Positions 27,231 through 47,500 of a stretch of DNA of 47,500 bases are shown here, piece by piece. The position numbers were made by a program, and so were the translations under genes. Source of the DNA: Chrysomallon squamiferum (lineage: Eukaryota > Mollusca > Gastropoda > Neomphalida > Peltospiridae); assembly GCA_012295275.1 (NCBI GenBank), contig CM022677.1, positions 23,980,735-24,028,234 of the forward strand. Reading direction: 5' to 3'. Within the stretch, counting starts at the first letter, position 1; each line of letters starts with the position of its first letter. The notes below the pieces were generated by a model that saw nothing but the letters and a program-made list of their open reading frames with translations, was not told where the DNA came from and did not search any database.

Positions 27231-28623
27231 GTTTGTATCTCATTTTTATTTCTTTTTCTGTCACTGTAAATTTTCCTTTTTTTTCTCTGTTATTTTTTGT
27301 AACATTTATTTCTCTCTGTTATTGTTAAAAGTTTATTTCTCAGTTTTCATCTGCTGTTTGTCAAGTTAGCTTATTAGCATTCTACATCACTGACAGTTTT
27401 GTTTTAATTGTTTATTGGTGTTTTAATGTTTTATTGTTTTTTTTCAATTGTGGTAATTCTTTTTATGCTTCTTCTTAGTCTCTCTCTGTCTCACTATTTT
27501 TCTTCGAACACAAATCTGTTTATTCTGAAAATTTTAAATGGTTAAAAGTTTGTGTAGATATATCATGAATAAATAACATTTGATTTTCATTAATTTACCA
27601 GTTTTGTTGCCTTATCTCTTATTGTTATTAAATTTAAATTGTAAGTTTGAATGTATTGTTTTATACCAATTCACGTATTTAACGATTATTAATCCTTCAG
27701 TTTATAATCTCACTAAATATTTTGTTTTCAGCAACCTTTATCATCCACTAACTTCTTACATGAGCTTGACAGAGTGACACAAGAAACATTAATGGTAAAT
27801 AACTGATTATGTGTATGTGAGTGTTTATGTGTTTGCGAGTATATATGTGTTTGTATCTGTTATGTGTGTCTCTCTGTCTGTTTGTCTGTTATCATATGTA
27901 AAACATATGTGCAGGTTCATACACATTTTCAAAAGTCTTGGAAAGTTTTGGAAAATCAGGTTTTGTTAGTTTGGCTGTGGAAAAGTCATGGAAAATTATG
28001 ACCTTGCTGTAAGTAAAAGGTATGAAAAATATTTAGCCCCAACCCAACACCTGTTTCAGCCAATATAATGAGTTGCTGTTATAGCCTGGCCAAAGAAAAT
28101 AGTTCCATTTTGGTAGTGGTTCTGATTTAGCCTGATTACAAAAGATTAACTCAGTCTATCACAAGTTTGCCATGAGTTTGGTGTATCTATGATTTGAATG
28201 ATCATTGAGGAAAAAAATAAACAGATTATTGAATTAGAGACAAAGTGAGCACAGTTAAAAAAATATATTGAATCGCTGTCTTCATCTGCTGATTAAAAAG
28301 TATTTCTCACTGATCTGAGTAAATCTGATAGTTTAAGGAAGACTGTGAGAGCAAAAAAATTTGAAATTGAGGTAATAAATTGTGAAATAATAAAACTGAG
28401 AGAGAAGCTGCAACTGATATTACAGACCACAAACCCATAAGCAGTAGGATTATGGGCTTTTTAAAGGTCTGGGTAATTAATTGAATAAGAAGAAAGGAAC
28501 ATGACAACATTTTGTGAAGCAACATTTCCGTATTCATATTTCTGGCAATCTGCCTTACATATCAGCTATATTTGTTTCCACTTCTAGAATAAAACTACAT
28601 TTTAAAACACCAAAATAAATTAC

Positions 28624-28664
<41 letters not shown>

Positions 28665-29686
28665 AGTAATCATATGTGTACCACACAGCTTAGTGAAGTG
28701 AAAAGTTTTAACTGAAAAACATGTTTAAAAACTTCCAAAGAAAACCCCACTTTGTTTGTGATTGAGTTTGCTTGGAAATGGTTTTGGACATTTGGATTTG
28801 TGTGCTATGGAAAGATTTGGATAACTTATGGAAATTTTAACAGCCCAAGAGGTACGAACCCTATGTATCTGGCTTTCTTCAGTTTTATGTATATACATGA
28901 ATACATCATTTGTATTATTTGTATTATTTCGGCTTTATGTGTCTGTGTAAATATGTATATGTTTATGTTTTTATATTCTGTAGTGGACCTATATCCATTC
29001 ATATATATATATCTATATATATTCACACACAGTGACACATACACTATATTATATATATTGCATTGTATTTATTTAAAATTTTATTCCTGTTCACAGACGA
29101 TTATGGAAAGACAGAAGACTTGTATCCCAGGAGATCAGATTGTCATAGGAAACAGCAAAGAAACTGTATCCTTATTTTTCACATATTTTCTGTTAAAGAG
29201 ACATGAACAAAATTTTTCTTTTGTTCTATTACTCTACTTAAAGTGCCATTATGATTAACCAAAAAAAATTGTCGAAGTTCTAAAACATTTCTAATATGTA
29301 CTCTCTGTTAATTAAGCAATTTAAAAGTAAAAATATTGTAGATGTTTGGGTTTTTTTTAAATTATTGTTTATCATGATGACAGTTATCAGTACAAATGTT
29401 ACAGGATATAAAAATTATTATGGAAGAGTACCTCAGAGTGAGTTTTATATATAATGAAATCAAGTAATATGCATTTGTCCTTTATTTTATTTATTTATTT
29501 TTTGTTATTATTATTATCATCAGTAATTTTATCATTCTGTTATTATTAAATCTCCTCTGTGATTAGTGGTTGTTATAGTCATTATTATCATCATCATTCT
29601 CATTATCATCATCATTGTCATTTTTATCATCACTGATATTATTGTCATTGTCATCATCATCATTAGTTATTGTTGTCATCATCATC

Positions 29687-29718
<32 letters not shown>

Positions 29719-29937
29719 TATTAACACTATCTTTATTATCACCATCATTCAAAAATAAAAGGAAAAAAAAATTATCCTTGACCTCAATATCAGATTCAGT
29801 ACACTCGACCTTTGACCCTATCCGAGTTACAGCATCACAAACGTCAGTTTATATCATACACAAAAACACACCCAGTGACAGATGCGGCTATGCTGACAAG
29901 TACATTTATACAGTTCCTCAACAGCAACCTCCAGTGA
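24261..29937 (+). CDS. KTI12: KTI12, Elongator-associated P-loop ATPase, 276 aa
   Basis: Nine exons join in frame: 24261-24414, 24627-24678, 24923-24975, 25760-25815, 26416-26495, 26862-27021, 27732-27794, 29097-29165 and 29794-29937. KTI12 is the partner of Elongator, which modifies wobble uridines of tRNA; it binds tRNA and is related to the PSTK kinase. Visible hallmarks: Walker A GLPASGKT (residues 8-15), the family signature ILDSLNYIKGFRYELYC (78-94), RFEEPKPNNRWDSPL (139-153), APPPNHSTQ before the exon 6/7 junction, and the C-terminal RPLTLSELQ...RQFISYTKTHP (234-256). Its length is close to yeast KTI12 and somewhat shorter than the human protein, because the variable middle is short. 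Exon 6 has two overlapping GT donors; only the one after TGT (27019-27021) keeps frame with exon 7. AATAAA at 30322-30327 is a possible poly-A signal. Confidence 0.94.
25473..25780 (+). repeat. KTI12: 61-bp tandem repeat containing the KTI12 exon 4 acceptor
   Basis: The motif TTGTACT (CTGTACT in one copy) recurs at 25473, 25532, 25591, 25652, 25713 and 25774, spaced 59-61 bp. The last copy is the true start of exon 4. Upstream copies at about 25577, 25638 and 25699 repeat both the acceptor (ATTTTAG) and the first 20 or so exon bases (GGTTCCAGATATGAGTTGTA). Each decoy soon meets an in-frame TAA. The repeat clearly grew from the exon border into the intron. Confidence 0.92.
26100..26340. repeat. 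(TTA)n/(ATT)n-rich tract in KTI12 intron 4
   Basis: Imperfect ATT/ATC triplets run from about 26100, ending in a purer (TTA)n array near 26286-26333. The block ATTATTACTATTACT occurs twice about 70 bp apart, showing local duplication. Intron 5 carries a (GA)n array at 26546-26579. Confidence 0.85.
27022..27731. other. KTI12 intron 6
   Basis: A 710-bp intron, T-rich, with a T run at 27197-27228 and other poly-T stretches. There is no sign of an additional exon or RNA gene. Confidence 0.8.
27912..28862. mobile_element. Probable non-autonomous hAT-like element in KTI12 intron 7
   Basis: The left end (CAGGTTCATACAC at 27912) and the right end (GTACGAACCCT, 28852-28862) are imperfect inverted repeats around GGTTCRTAC. 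Both ends are followed inward by repeated TTGGAAA/ATGGAAA phrases (TCTTGGAAAGTTTTGGAAAA on the left, GGAAAGATTTGG and TATGGAAATTT on the right). Many animal hAT-type MITEs start CAGGGTTCGTAC and have this TGGAAA-rich subterminal region; that comparison is from memory. The interior (about 850 bp) has no transposase frame and includes a T run near 28629-28661. No exact 8-bp target duplication was found, so the ends are approximate. Confidence 0.45.
29500..29735. repeat. ATT/ATC triplet-rich tract in KTI12 intron 8
   Basis: Imperfect TCATCA/TTATTA triplets cover most of 29505-29725, about 60 bp before the last KTI12 exon. Open frames across it (poly-Asp/Asn, poly-Ser/Leu) are artefacts. Confidence 0.8.
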
Positions 29938-31556
29938 TATATCTCTTGTTTTTAACATACATTTTAATTATCTGTATTGTACTTACTCGTTTTAAAAAAA
30001 ATAAAACTCAATTTTACCCTGTGTTCAGTTGTGTTGTTACAGGTTTTTTTTTAATGTACCGAGTGCTTTTGTTGTAATTTGTTGGAGGTACAGTTCAGAT
30101 GTATATGGGATCAAATCTCTATATTTTCTAGTTTCACCAGTTTCCTGTGGGACTATTAGATCTTCATCAGTGATTGTGATCTTCTGCTTTCCTACCTATG
30201 GGAGGGTATACACAACAGATTAGTTGCTGCTAAGTGAGAATGTCTCTCTCTTTCTCTCTATGTCATATAATTAGATGATATTTTTTTTAATAGGTTTTCA
30301 GTTTATTTTTATTTGTGACAAAATAAAGAAGTAAAAAGTAATAATAAAAAAATTAGAATAAAAAAAAAAAATAATAATAAAAAAAAAAAAAAAAAAAAAA
30401 AATAAAATAAAATAAAATAAAATAAAATAAAATAAAATAAAATAAATAATCTTTTAAAAAAATTACCTACTTTCCAATCTGTAGGAACATGTATAAAAAA
30501 AAGTATTGCTGCTGATTTGTAACAGGTTGGTCTAAAAAGTTTTATTGTGTTAGAAAAATCAATGAAAGAGAACAAAACATTCTTTCCTCAATTTGCAAGA
30601 AACTCTCCCTGTTAGATAAAGATTGGTTGATAATGTCCTCCACACACTTTGAATAATGATGTTGTTTCTTTCTAAAAGATTATAATAATTTCATAGGTTT
30701 ATTCTTTGTAACATTTTTTTATTTTTATTTATTATTGCTAATAAATTAATTACCTCAAATGTAATATATCAGATGCTGTTTTAGTTTGACAACTGGTAAA
30801 TCATTTTCTAATTTAATAATAATAATAATAATAACAGCAATAAATAAATATTGCCAGTTTTTCATCTGCTTTTAATAATTTGTAACTCATTAAATTTCAG
30901 AATATCATTTATTTATTTAAATTAATTTATTTGTTTATTGTTTTATTATTGTGCCAATTTGGGTTGTAGGAAACGAGATATTTTATTATTATAGTTTTTG
31001 TCTTTCTTTTTGTCTTCTTCTTCTTCTTATTATTAAGTGACTTTCTTAATTTAGCCGTCTTCATTTGTTTAGTTATTACTAACAATAATACTTTGAGAAG
31101 AAATCTTTGATAAACGCTAATAGCGCAATCCATGTAAATTTATAAATGACAGATATGAATGAATGAATAAAAGAAAATAATAATACTTTTTTTTTTTTTT
31201 TTCACTGTGTACCCTTTATTTAATAATTAAAACCTTGATTATGCTATTCTCTCCAGGTTTTGTTATACTGATAAATATGGAGAAACTAACTAGTACTTGA
31301 TAAATTAATTTTATTTTCAAGGGAAATAACTCTAAACTGAAATCTGGAGTAATTTCGTTCTGTTACAGTATCTGAAATTGAAAAATAATACGAATTAAAA
31401 TAAATTGTTAAAGAAATGTACGACAGAGAGAGAGAGATAAAAAAAATATATATATATTAATAATTTAAATCGAAACATCAAAAGTTTAAATGATTTTCAT
31501 CTTTTTAATTAATTAATTTATTTATTTAAATGAATCTTAACCAAGTTACCTTTCTC
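29938..31556. other. Convergent 3' flanks of KTI12 and the Pro/Gln-rich secreted gene
   Basis: No exon was recognised. The region holds AATAAA at 30322-30327, an A-run followed by an AAAAT-unit array (about 30378-30447), short (TAA)n runs near 30818 and a T run near 31188-31202. On the minus strand, AATAAA copies (TTTATT on plus near 31518-31526) lie about 35 bp past the stop codon of the next gene. Confidence 0.6.
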
Positions 31557-40999
<9,443 letters not shown>

Positions 41000-41181
41000 T
41001 TTGTAAAATCTCCAAACTACTGTCACCACCCTCACGAAATCCGCTGAAATAACAATATTACAGCGCACGAAGCATCCCAGTCAAGTCACGTGACCTGCGA
41101 GAAATAACTCAAAGTTGACGTTTCTGTATGACAATTACTTAACGTGACTTTCAGCCGCAGAATTCATGTTTTATAAAAATA

Positions 41182-41318
<137 letters not shown>

Positions 41319-41977
41319 AACAGACATATACACATACATACATACATACATACGTATCTGCGTAGAGAATACACAAATAACAAAAAAAAATAATAATAAA
41401 AATGAAAACGTGTACATATTTTATTTAAAATATTAAATTAATTAGGAGATGTTTTCATTTACTGTGTTTACCGAAACGAGACTTGAATTTTAAAGACATC
41501 TAAAAGAAGAAAAAGAAAGAAACAAAAATTACTAAATTTATTTCTATGAAAATGTTTTGTCACATACTCAGACAAGCCCATAGATAAATAAAACATCGAT
41601 AATAACAGTTAGAACAAAATGAAAAAAAAAAATATATATATTATTTCCAAATAACTGAAATGCATAAATAAATAAATCAAACTATCGCCGAACTTTCCAG
41701 AAGTTCGACGACTAGCTCGGCTAATTCCGTTGACCTCGGTGACTGCTCGGCAATGCTCGGTCAAAGCGCTCTATGGAAACGCACCTTCAGAAGCGTTCTA
41801 GGACGTCTGAACGTTACAGTAGACTGGTTGACAGTTTGATGTTAAAAGCGTGACGTGTGTATTTTTGTAGCTTTATCGTTTTTTACGTTACAAGTGAGTG
41901 ACATTCTGTCTCATACCACACTTTTTATTTCTGCTTTAACTGAATATTTTATTTTTTACTTTATTTTTAATTTCCAT

Positions 41978-42020
<43 letters not shown>

Positions 42021-42538
42021 TGTTTTAGTTTTAGTTTTATTACTGTTAATTCAATAACAATGTTGATTATGACAATAGTGCTGGTAATAATAAAATGATT
42101 TTGATAAACATAATTAAATGTGTTTAGTGTAGGGTTTCCATGACGACTCAGGTAAAAGGAAGGTGGTACTGCCATGAGAAATTCAGATAAACAAAAAAGA
42201 CATATCGTCCTGTGTTCTTAATCTCTGTAATTCTTTTGCTCCTTTTTTTATCATTTTAACAAAGTTTTTCCATAATTTTCTTTCTTATTACTAATAATAT
42301 TATGATCTTTGACCGAATGTGTTATGTCATATAAACCATAAATTAAAATATGCATAGAGTAAAATATTATAAAAACCTTTTTTTTTTTCTCTGCTTATTT
42401 TGATAATAATGGCGACAGATCAAGAATTTTTATAATTTTATAAGCTAAGTACAGCACTGAGTCGTCAAAGTGTTTAAATATTTGCTAAAATATTTCATTT
42501 TATTATTTATTTATTTATTTATTATTTTACTTATTTAC

Positions 42539-42613
<75 letters not shown>

Positions 42614-43052
42614 TTGTTGTTCGTTTTGTTTGCTTGCTTATTTATTTATTTATTCAATTTTTTATTTTATTGCCAGTAGAAATGTGAAAAGATCATATAA
42701 CATTCTTTAAATTCACTTTGCCTTATAAAATAAACCAATTTTTCCTTTGCTAATCTGTGAACAACGTCTGATGACACGTCAAAGCTCTTACAAACAACGT
42801 CATTGGAACTCTTCTACCTGTGTTGATTCTGAATGGTTTGTTACATGCCTGGTTTAGTGAAATCTGTGTCTTGATACATTCTGCCATTACACAAACAGAG
42901 CAAGGCTGGCCTGAATTTACAGTTCATACTAAAACGTGTCGAGTTACTGTTAAATGTATTTGTAATGAATTAATTAATATAAATATTATTTTTCAAAATC
43001 TTTTTTGGTATCTAGCTGTATTTTTTATCTTTAGTCACTACAATTGAAAACA

Positions 43053-43113
<61 letters not shown>

Positions 43114-43167
43114 TACACACACACACACAAGACATACATGCCTTAAACAAACATTAAGTTATTTTTT

Positions 43168-43199
<32 letters not shown>

Positions 43200-44101
43200 T
43201 CCTTTGTTTTTCGATCTTTCATCCACACTGTTATAAAATAATTAAAAAGAAACTAATACAAAATATAAAATAAAATAAAAATAAATACAAACTAATGTTG
43301 ATAACAACAACAACAACAACAACAAATAATAATAATAATAATAATAAGAAGAAGAAGAATATATACAAAAATTCATTTTTCGTTCGTTCATTCATTCATT
43401 CTTTCATTCATCCATTTCTTTCTCTCTTCGTTCCCACTTCCTTCCATGTTCTAAAATTAAGGAAATATCACAAAGTGCAAAAATCATCAAAGAACACCTA
43501 GGTGTATTTTAATGTCTTATAACAACAGAAACATAAATTAATTTGACGCGTGTATTCTCGTTTATGTATAAATAAGGAAATAAAATTGCCATCACATCGT
43601 CGTTGTCTTGACGTGTCTGTCGTGCACCACGTCGTTTATTTGTTTATGAAGACTGTTTTATGAAAGTACAGGGACAAAATGACATGAATATCGCAAGCTA
43701 TATTCGTACATGAAAGTACGGTGTTACACAATTTAAAGTGAAAAAGATAAAAAACAAAAAACACACAAAATAAAAATATGGAGAAAGAATTAAAGTCTCT
43801 TATTTTGATACCTAATGAAATTTCATGCGTCATAAATCATGAACTCTTGTATTTAGGCAAATGCCGTACATTCTACACCTTATCCCCCTAACAATTTTCA
43901 CAGATCTAAAAAAAAAGAACAAAAAATAAAACACCTAATAATAAAATAAAATAATAATAATAAAAAATGAATATAACATGGAATGCAGTATAAGTATATA
44001 CTTCTAAATGTTAATATTATAACTTGGTTTAAAAGAAAAAGAAGAAAAACGAAAAACTTTGAACGATATTATAGCAGTACAGTAGCTAGACAGACATAGA
44101 A

Positions 44102-44247
<146 letters not shown>

Positions 44248-44421
44248 ATCAGTTCCTAGACTTACTTTTTTAGTATTGTGCATATAAATAAATAGCCAGA
44301 GAGATTTAAAATGACAGTATTTTGTTTTCTTTGTTTTTACATTTGTTTACAAGTACATCACCTTTCTGCCACCAAGTAAAAGATAGAACAACAGCAGCAA
44401 CACGAGTATAATAATTAAAGA

Positions 44422-44485
<64 letters not shown>

Positions 44486-44531
44486 GCTGAAATATAATGT
44501 AAATTAAAAGTCCCATCCTAACCACATAAAA

Positions 44532-44567
<36 letters not shown>

Positions 44568-45315
44568 AAAAAAAAGAAGAAAAAAAAAAAGAAAAAAAGA
44601 AAAAGAAAACGAAATCTAGAAACAACAGACACTGCCAAGCAAAACAAGCAATACACAATATAATTAACTGATTCCCAATGTTTTGAAATAACTGAATAAA
44701 TAACTAATAAATTACACAAACTACTGAAGTTAAATATTTTAATTTAATTTTTTTATTTAATAACGTACACAAAACAACAAGCAAAGCGAAAATTACTTAA
44801 CAAAACAGTTATAACAATTACTATAATATGCATTTGCGTCAAGAAATATAAAAACTAATATGGCCTCATTTTGATATGTACAAACAAACGGTTTAATTTA
44901 ATTCTTTATTCTTCCGAATTATGATTTTCACTCTTCTGCCTGACCTATGATTGCTCATAACAATGTGTTGCTCACAAAAACTATTTTGACGCCGCCATTT
45001 TAACAACAGGTCTAATGACGTCATTGCATACATAGCACACGTACAGCTGACAAGACGTGAATAAACTAGAATTAATCGGTCTTCCATGAATGCAGTGACG
45101 TCATAGCTACAGAAAAACACCTGCTCTTTATTATGTGCGTATATATATTATATATATTGCTGTGAATCATTGGTTATTACTATAGTATTATTATTTAAGA
45201 GTGTACTACAGAAATAACTAATACACAATTTGGAAGAATGCAGAATGTAATTATTTAGACCAGTTTTTCATATTACTGAAGGTACACGTTAAATTTAGCC
45301 TCATTCCGAGTCGCT

Positions 45316-45429
45316 TTAGCCTCGTTTTGAAGGAAACATTCCTCTTATTTTGCAGTCAACTACTTTCACAGTTCCGTTGACAACTTTGTAAAATTCCATT
45401 CCACACTGATCTGTACACCCAGTTACTCT

Positions 45430-45491
<62 letters not shown>

Positions 45492-46480
45492 TATAATAAT
45501 AATAATAATTATAATAATAATTATAATAATAATAATAATAATGATAGTGTTGATGATTCTAAGGGTGATGATAATAACAATAATGACGATGACGATAATG
45601 ATAATATTAACAATAACTATGATGACGACGACGATGATGATCATGAAGATAATAGTTATTGATGACGATGATGATAATGATATAATATAGTAATAATGAT
45701 GATGATGAAAATAATAATAATAATACTGAAGAGAAAGAAATAAACCATAGTAACAAACAAATAAATAAATAAATAAATAAATACCAACAACAATTAAATA
45801 ACATAAAAAAAATAATAATAAAATAAAACAACAACAACGATATAATAAAATAAAACAACAACAACGATATAATAAAATAAAATAAACACAAGAAAAACAA
45901 AAACAAAACTAAACACAGATTTTTGAAAAAAAAAAAAAAAAAACGGCTATTCAAGGGAGGTAACTCTAAATCTAACTCACCTGCATCTTGCCGCGAGATC
46001 GCTAGGACATCTTTTAATCCAGCATTTAGGACACGTTCTCACTTGATTGGGTGGGCAGTCTGGTGTGAATAAAAACAACGAGCATGACAATAAAATCAAA
46101 TTACTGATGGTTTTTCTCTTGCTTATTCTAATACTGTAACTATTGAGGCTTCTGCTATTATTGTTACTTGTTCTGTTGTTACTGGTAATGCTGTTTCTAC
46201 CCCTTCTTTATTTTTAAATACTATTACTTCTACAGCATTTAGTATTACAGCTATTTTGATACCACCATTTCTGTTAATACTGATTCTGCCATTACTATGA
46301 CTACAACCACAGTTAAAGCTACTGCTACAACAACAACAATAACTATACTACTACTGCTATTAATGCTACTATGTTACGACTGCAACAACTGATACTGTTG
46401 ATGCTACTATTACTACTACTACTACTATCACTGCTATTCCTAATTTTACTACTGCTATTATTATTATTATTATTACCAGT

Positions 46481-46512
<32 letters not shown>

Positions 46513-47472
46513 CTTCTGCTACTTCTAATTACTAGTTATTCGTGATTACGTTAAGATAATGAACAACGTCATAATGACGAAGACGATAACGAAAATAACT
46601 ATGGCAGTTATAACGATGTTGAGAAATGTGATAATATAATTTATATGACGATAAAATAACGACGACGTCGATGACGACAGTGGTGATGCTGATGATTACC
46701 TTGTTTTTCGATGTCACAATTTACTGGCGCGCCGTCAACATACCATTCGGCCTTGCACGATCTGCATCTGTTTACTCTAAACAAACAAACAAACAAACAA
46801 ATAAACAAAGGAAACTCATATTATAACCTCGCACGCGAATATGAACAATCAACAGAGACATAAGCAAACGCACGCATTCATGCGCAAAATAATAAATTCT
46901 TGTATAATGTTTACGAAAAAACACGATGTTACTTTTCACGGAAAAATACGAAATATTCCGAGTGGTTACGAACCTGCAAACGGCATTCGGAAAAGCGGGA
47001 CAGGTGAACCGGGAACACGGGTTAAACAGACAGCGGACTTTTCTCGATCCAGCTGGACAGTCTAAAATAGACAATAACAATAACAGTAAAAAATAACAAC
47101 AACCATCACCGCCTCAAGAACAGCAGTTATAACAATAATAACAACAACAACATAGATGATTAAACAGATAAATGAATAAATAATAAATAATAAAATAAAT
47201 TAAAATAAAATAAATGAAAATACGAAAAGAAAGAAAGAAAGAATGAAAGAAAGAAAAAAGAAAAACGAAAAAAAGAAAATCCATGAGAAAGAAAGAAAGA
47301 CACAAAGAAAGAAAAAAAAAAAGAAAAGAAAAAAGGAAAGAAAGAAAGAAAAAGAAATAAAAAAGAGAAAGAATGAAACAGAAAAAAGTAATTTTTAAAA
47401 TTACCTGGAGTACAGTCTACTTCTTGGTTGCCAACGAACCACTTAGCGTGACATGAACCACACCTGCTTTGT
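45316..47472 (-). CDS. Secreted protein of repeated Cys-rich modules (3' part; 5' end beyond window)
   Basis: Five exons join in frame: 47472-47405, 47061-46974, 46776-46700, 46059-45981 and 45427-45316. They alternate between two kinds. N-half exons read DCPAGSRKVRC...CPAFPNAVC or DCPPNQVRTCPKC (phase 1 in, phase 2 out). C-half exons read RCGSCHAKWFVGNQEVDC, RCRSCKAEWYVDGAPVNC or GCTDQCGMEFY...VVDC (phase 2 in, phase 1 out or stop). One module is therefore one pair of exons, about 55 residues, and modules can be added in frame. The last C-half ends with a short basic tail and TAA at 45316-45318. The module recalls the C-x-x-C...EFY unit common in invertebrate extracellular and shell-matrix proteins, a comparison from memory. 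The signal peptide and earlier modules should lie past 47500. Function is unknown; disulfide-rich secretion is inferred. Confidence 0.75.
45428..45545. repeat. (TAA)n microsatellite next to the last exon
   Basis: TAA/TAAT units start at the minus-strand acceptor of the last exon (ATTATTACAG then exon at 45427) and continue with interruptions to about 45545. They are followed by GAT/GAC triplets to about 45700. Confidence 0.93.
46140..46515. repeat. ACT/TAC triplet-rich intronic tract
   Basis: Imperfect ACT/GCT/ATT triplets fill most of the intron between the N-half exon at 45981-46059 and the C-half exon at 46700-46776. A purer (TAC)n run lies at about 46482-46511. No coding potential is supported. 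Confidence 0.8.
47190..47390. repeat. GAAA-rich purine tract
   Basis: About 180 bp of GAAA/AAAG units on the plus strand. It acts as a pyrimidine-rich intron segment on the coding minus strand between the exons at 47405-47472 and 46974-47061. Confidence 0.85.
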
Positions 47473-47500
47473 CTGAAACGTAAACACAGACGTATTTAAA

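Noticed and set aside
30309-30575. Poly-Phe/Leu minus-strand ORF
   Set aside because: It is produced by an A-run and AAAAT pentanucleotide repeats.
44893-45120. 75-codon minus-strand ORF after the stop of the right-hand secreted gene
   Set aside because: It lies in the 3' flank beyond a stop codon supported by phase, past a likely poly-A signal at 45127-45132, and shows no known domain.
46532-46717. 61-codon minus-strand ORF around the C-half exon at 46700
   Set aside because: It only overlaps the donor side of the real exon in another frame and is mostly triplet-repeat DNA.

Overview
The window is nuclear DNA from an animal. Coding sequence is split into short exons with GT-AG introns, GC content is low, and the non-coding DNA is full of microsatellites, homopolymers and old repeats. 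The proteins look most like those of a lophotrochozoan, probably a mollusc; this placement is inference. The exon chains were read by hand. Each stated chain keeps a continuous reading frame across all its junctions, except one single-base break in the gene at 31.6-41.0 kb.

Layout. (1) 1.4-6.9 kb holds two small single-pass membrane proteins with thrombospondin type 1 (TSP1) domains, arranged head to head: a two-TSP1 gene on the minus strand (1369-3959, 5' end not found) and a one-TSP1 gene on the plus strand (5438-6866, complete, 160 aa). (2) 9.7-23.8 kb is dUTPase on the minus strand: six coding exons, 185 aa, all five family motifs. Its first intron is about 12 kb and is filled with duplicated blocks, including a decayed SGNH-hydrolase-like ORF and the 3' end of a LINE-type element. 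(3) 24.3-29.9 kb is KTI12, the Elongator-associated P-loop protein, on the plus strand: nine exons, 276 aa, divergent from dUTPase across about 490 bp. (4) 31.6-41.0 kb is a minus-strand gene for a secreted protein with a Pro/Gln/Asn-rich middle and a Cys-rich C-terminus. It needs one extra base in a C run to stay in frame. (5) 45.3-47.5 kb is the 3' part of a second minus-strand secreted gene, built from repeated two-exon Cys-rich modules related to the end of gene 4. It runs off the right edge.

Two housekeeping genes (dUTP removal; wobble-uridine tRNA modification through Elongator) share one promoter region. They are flanked by lineage-type extracellular genes: a TSP1 membrane pair on the left and a Cys-rich secreted pair on the right. 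No rRNA, functional tRNA, CRISPR array or bacterial-type operon was seen.
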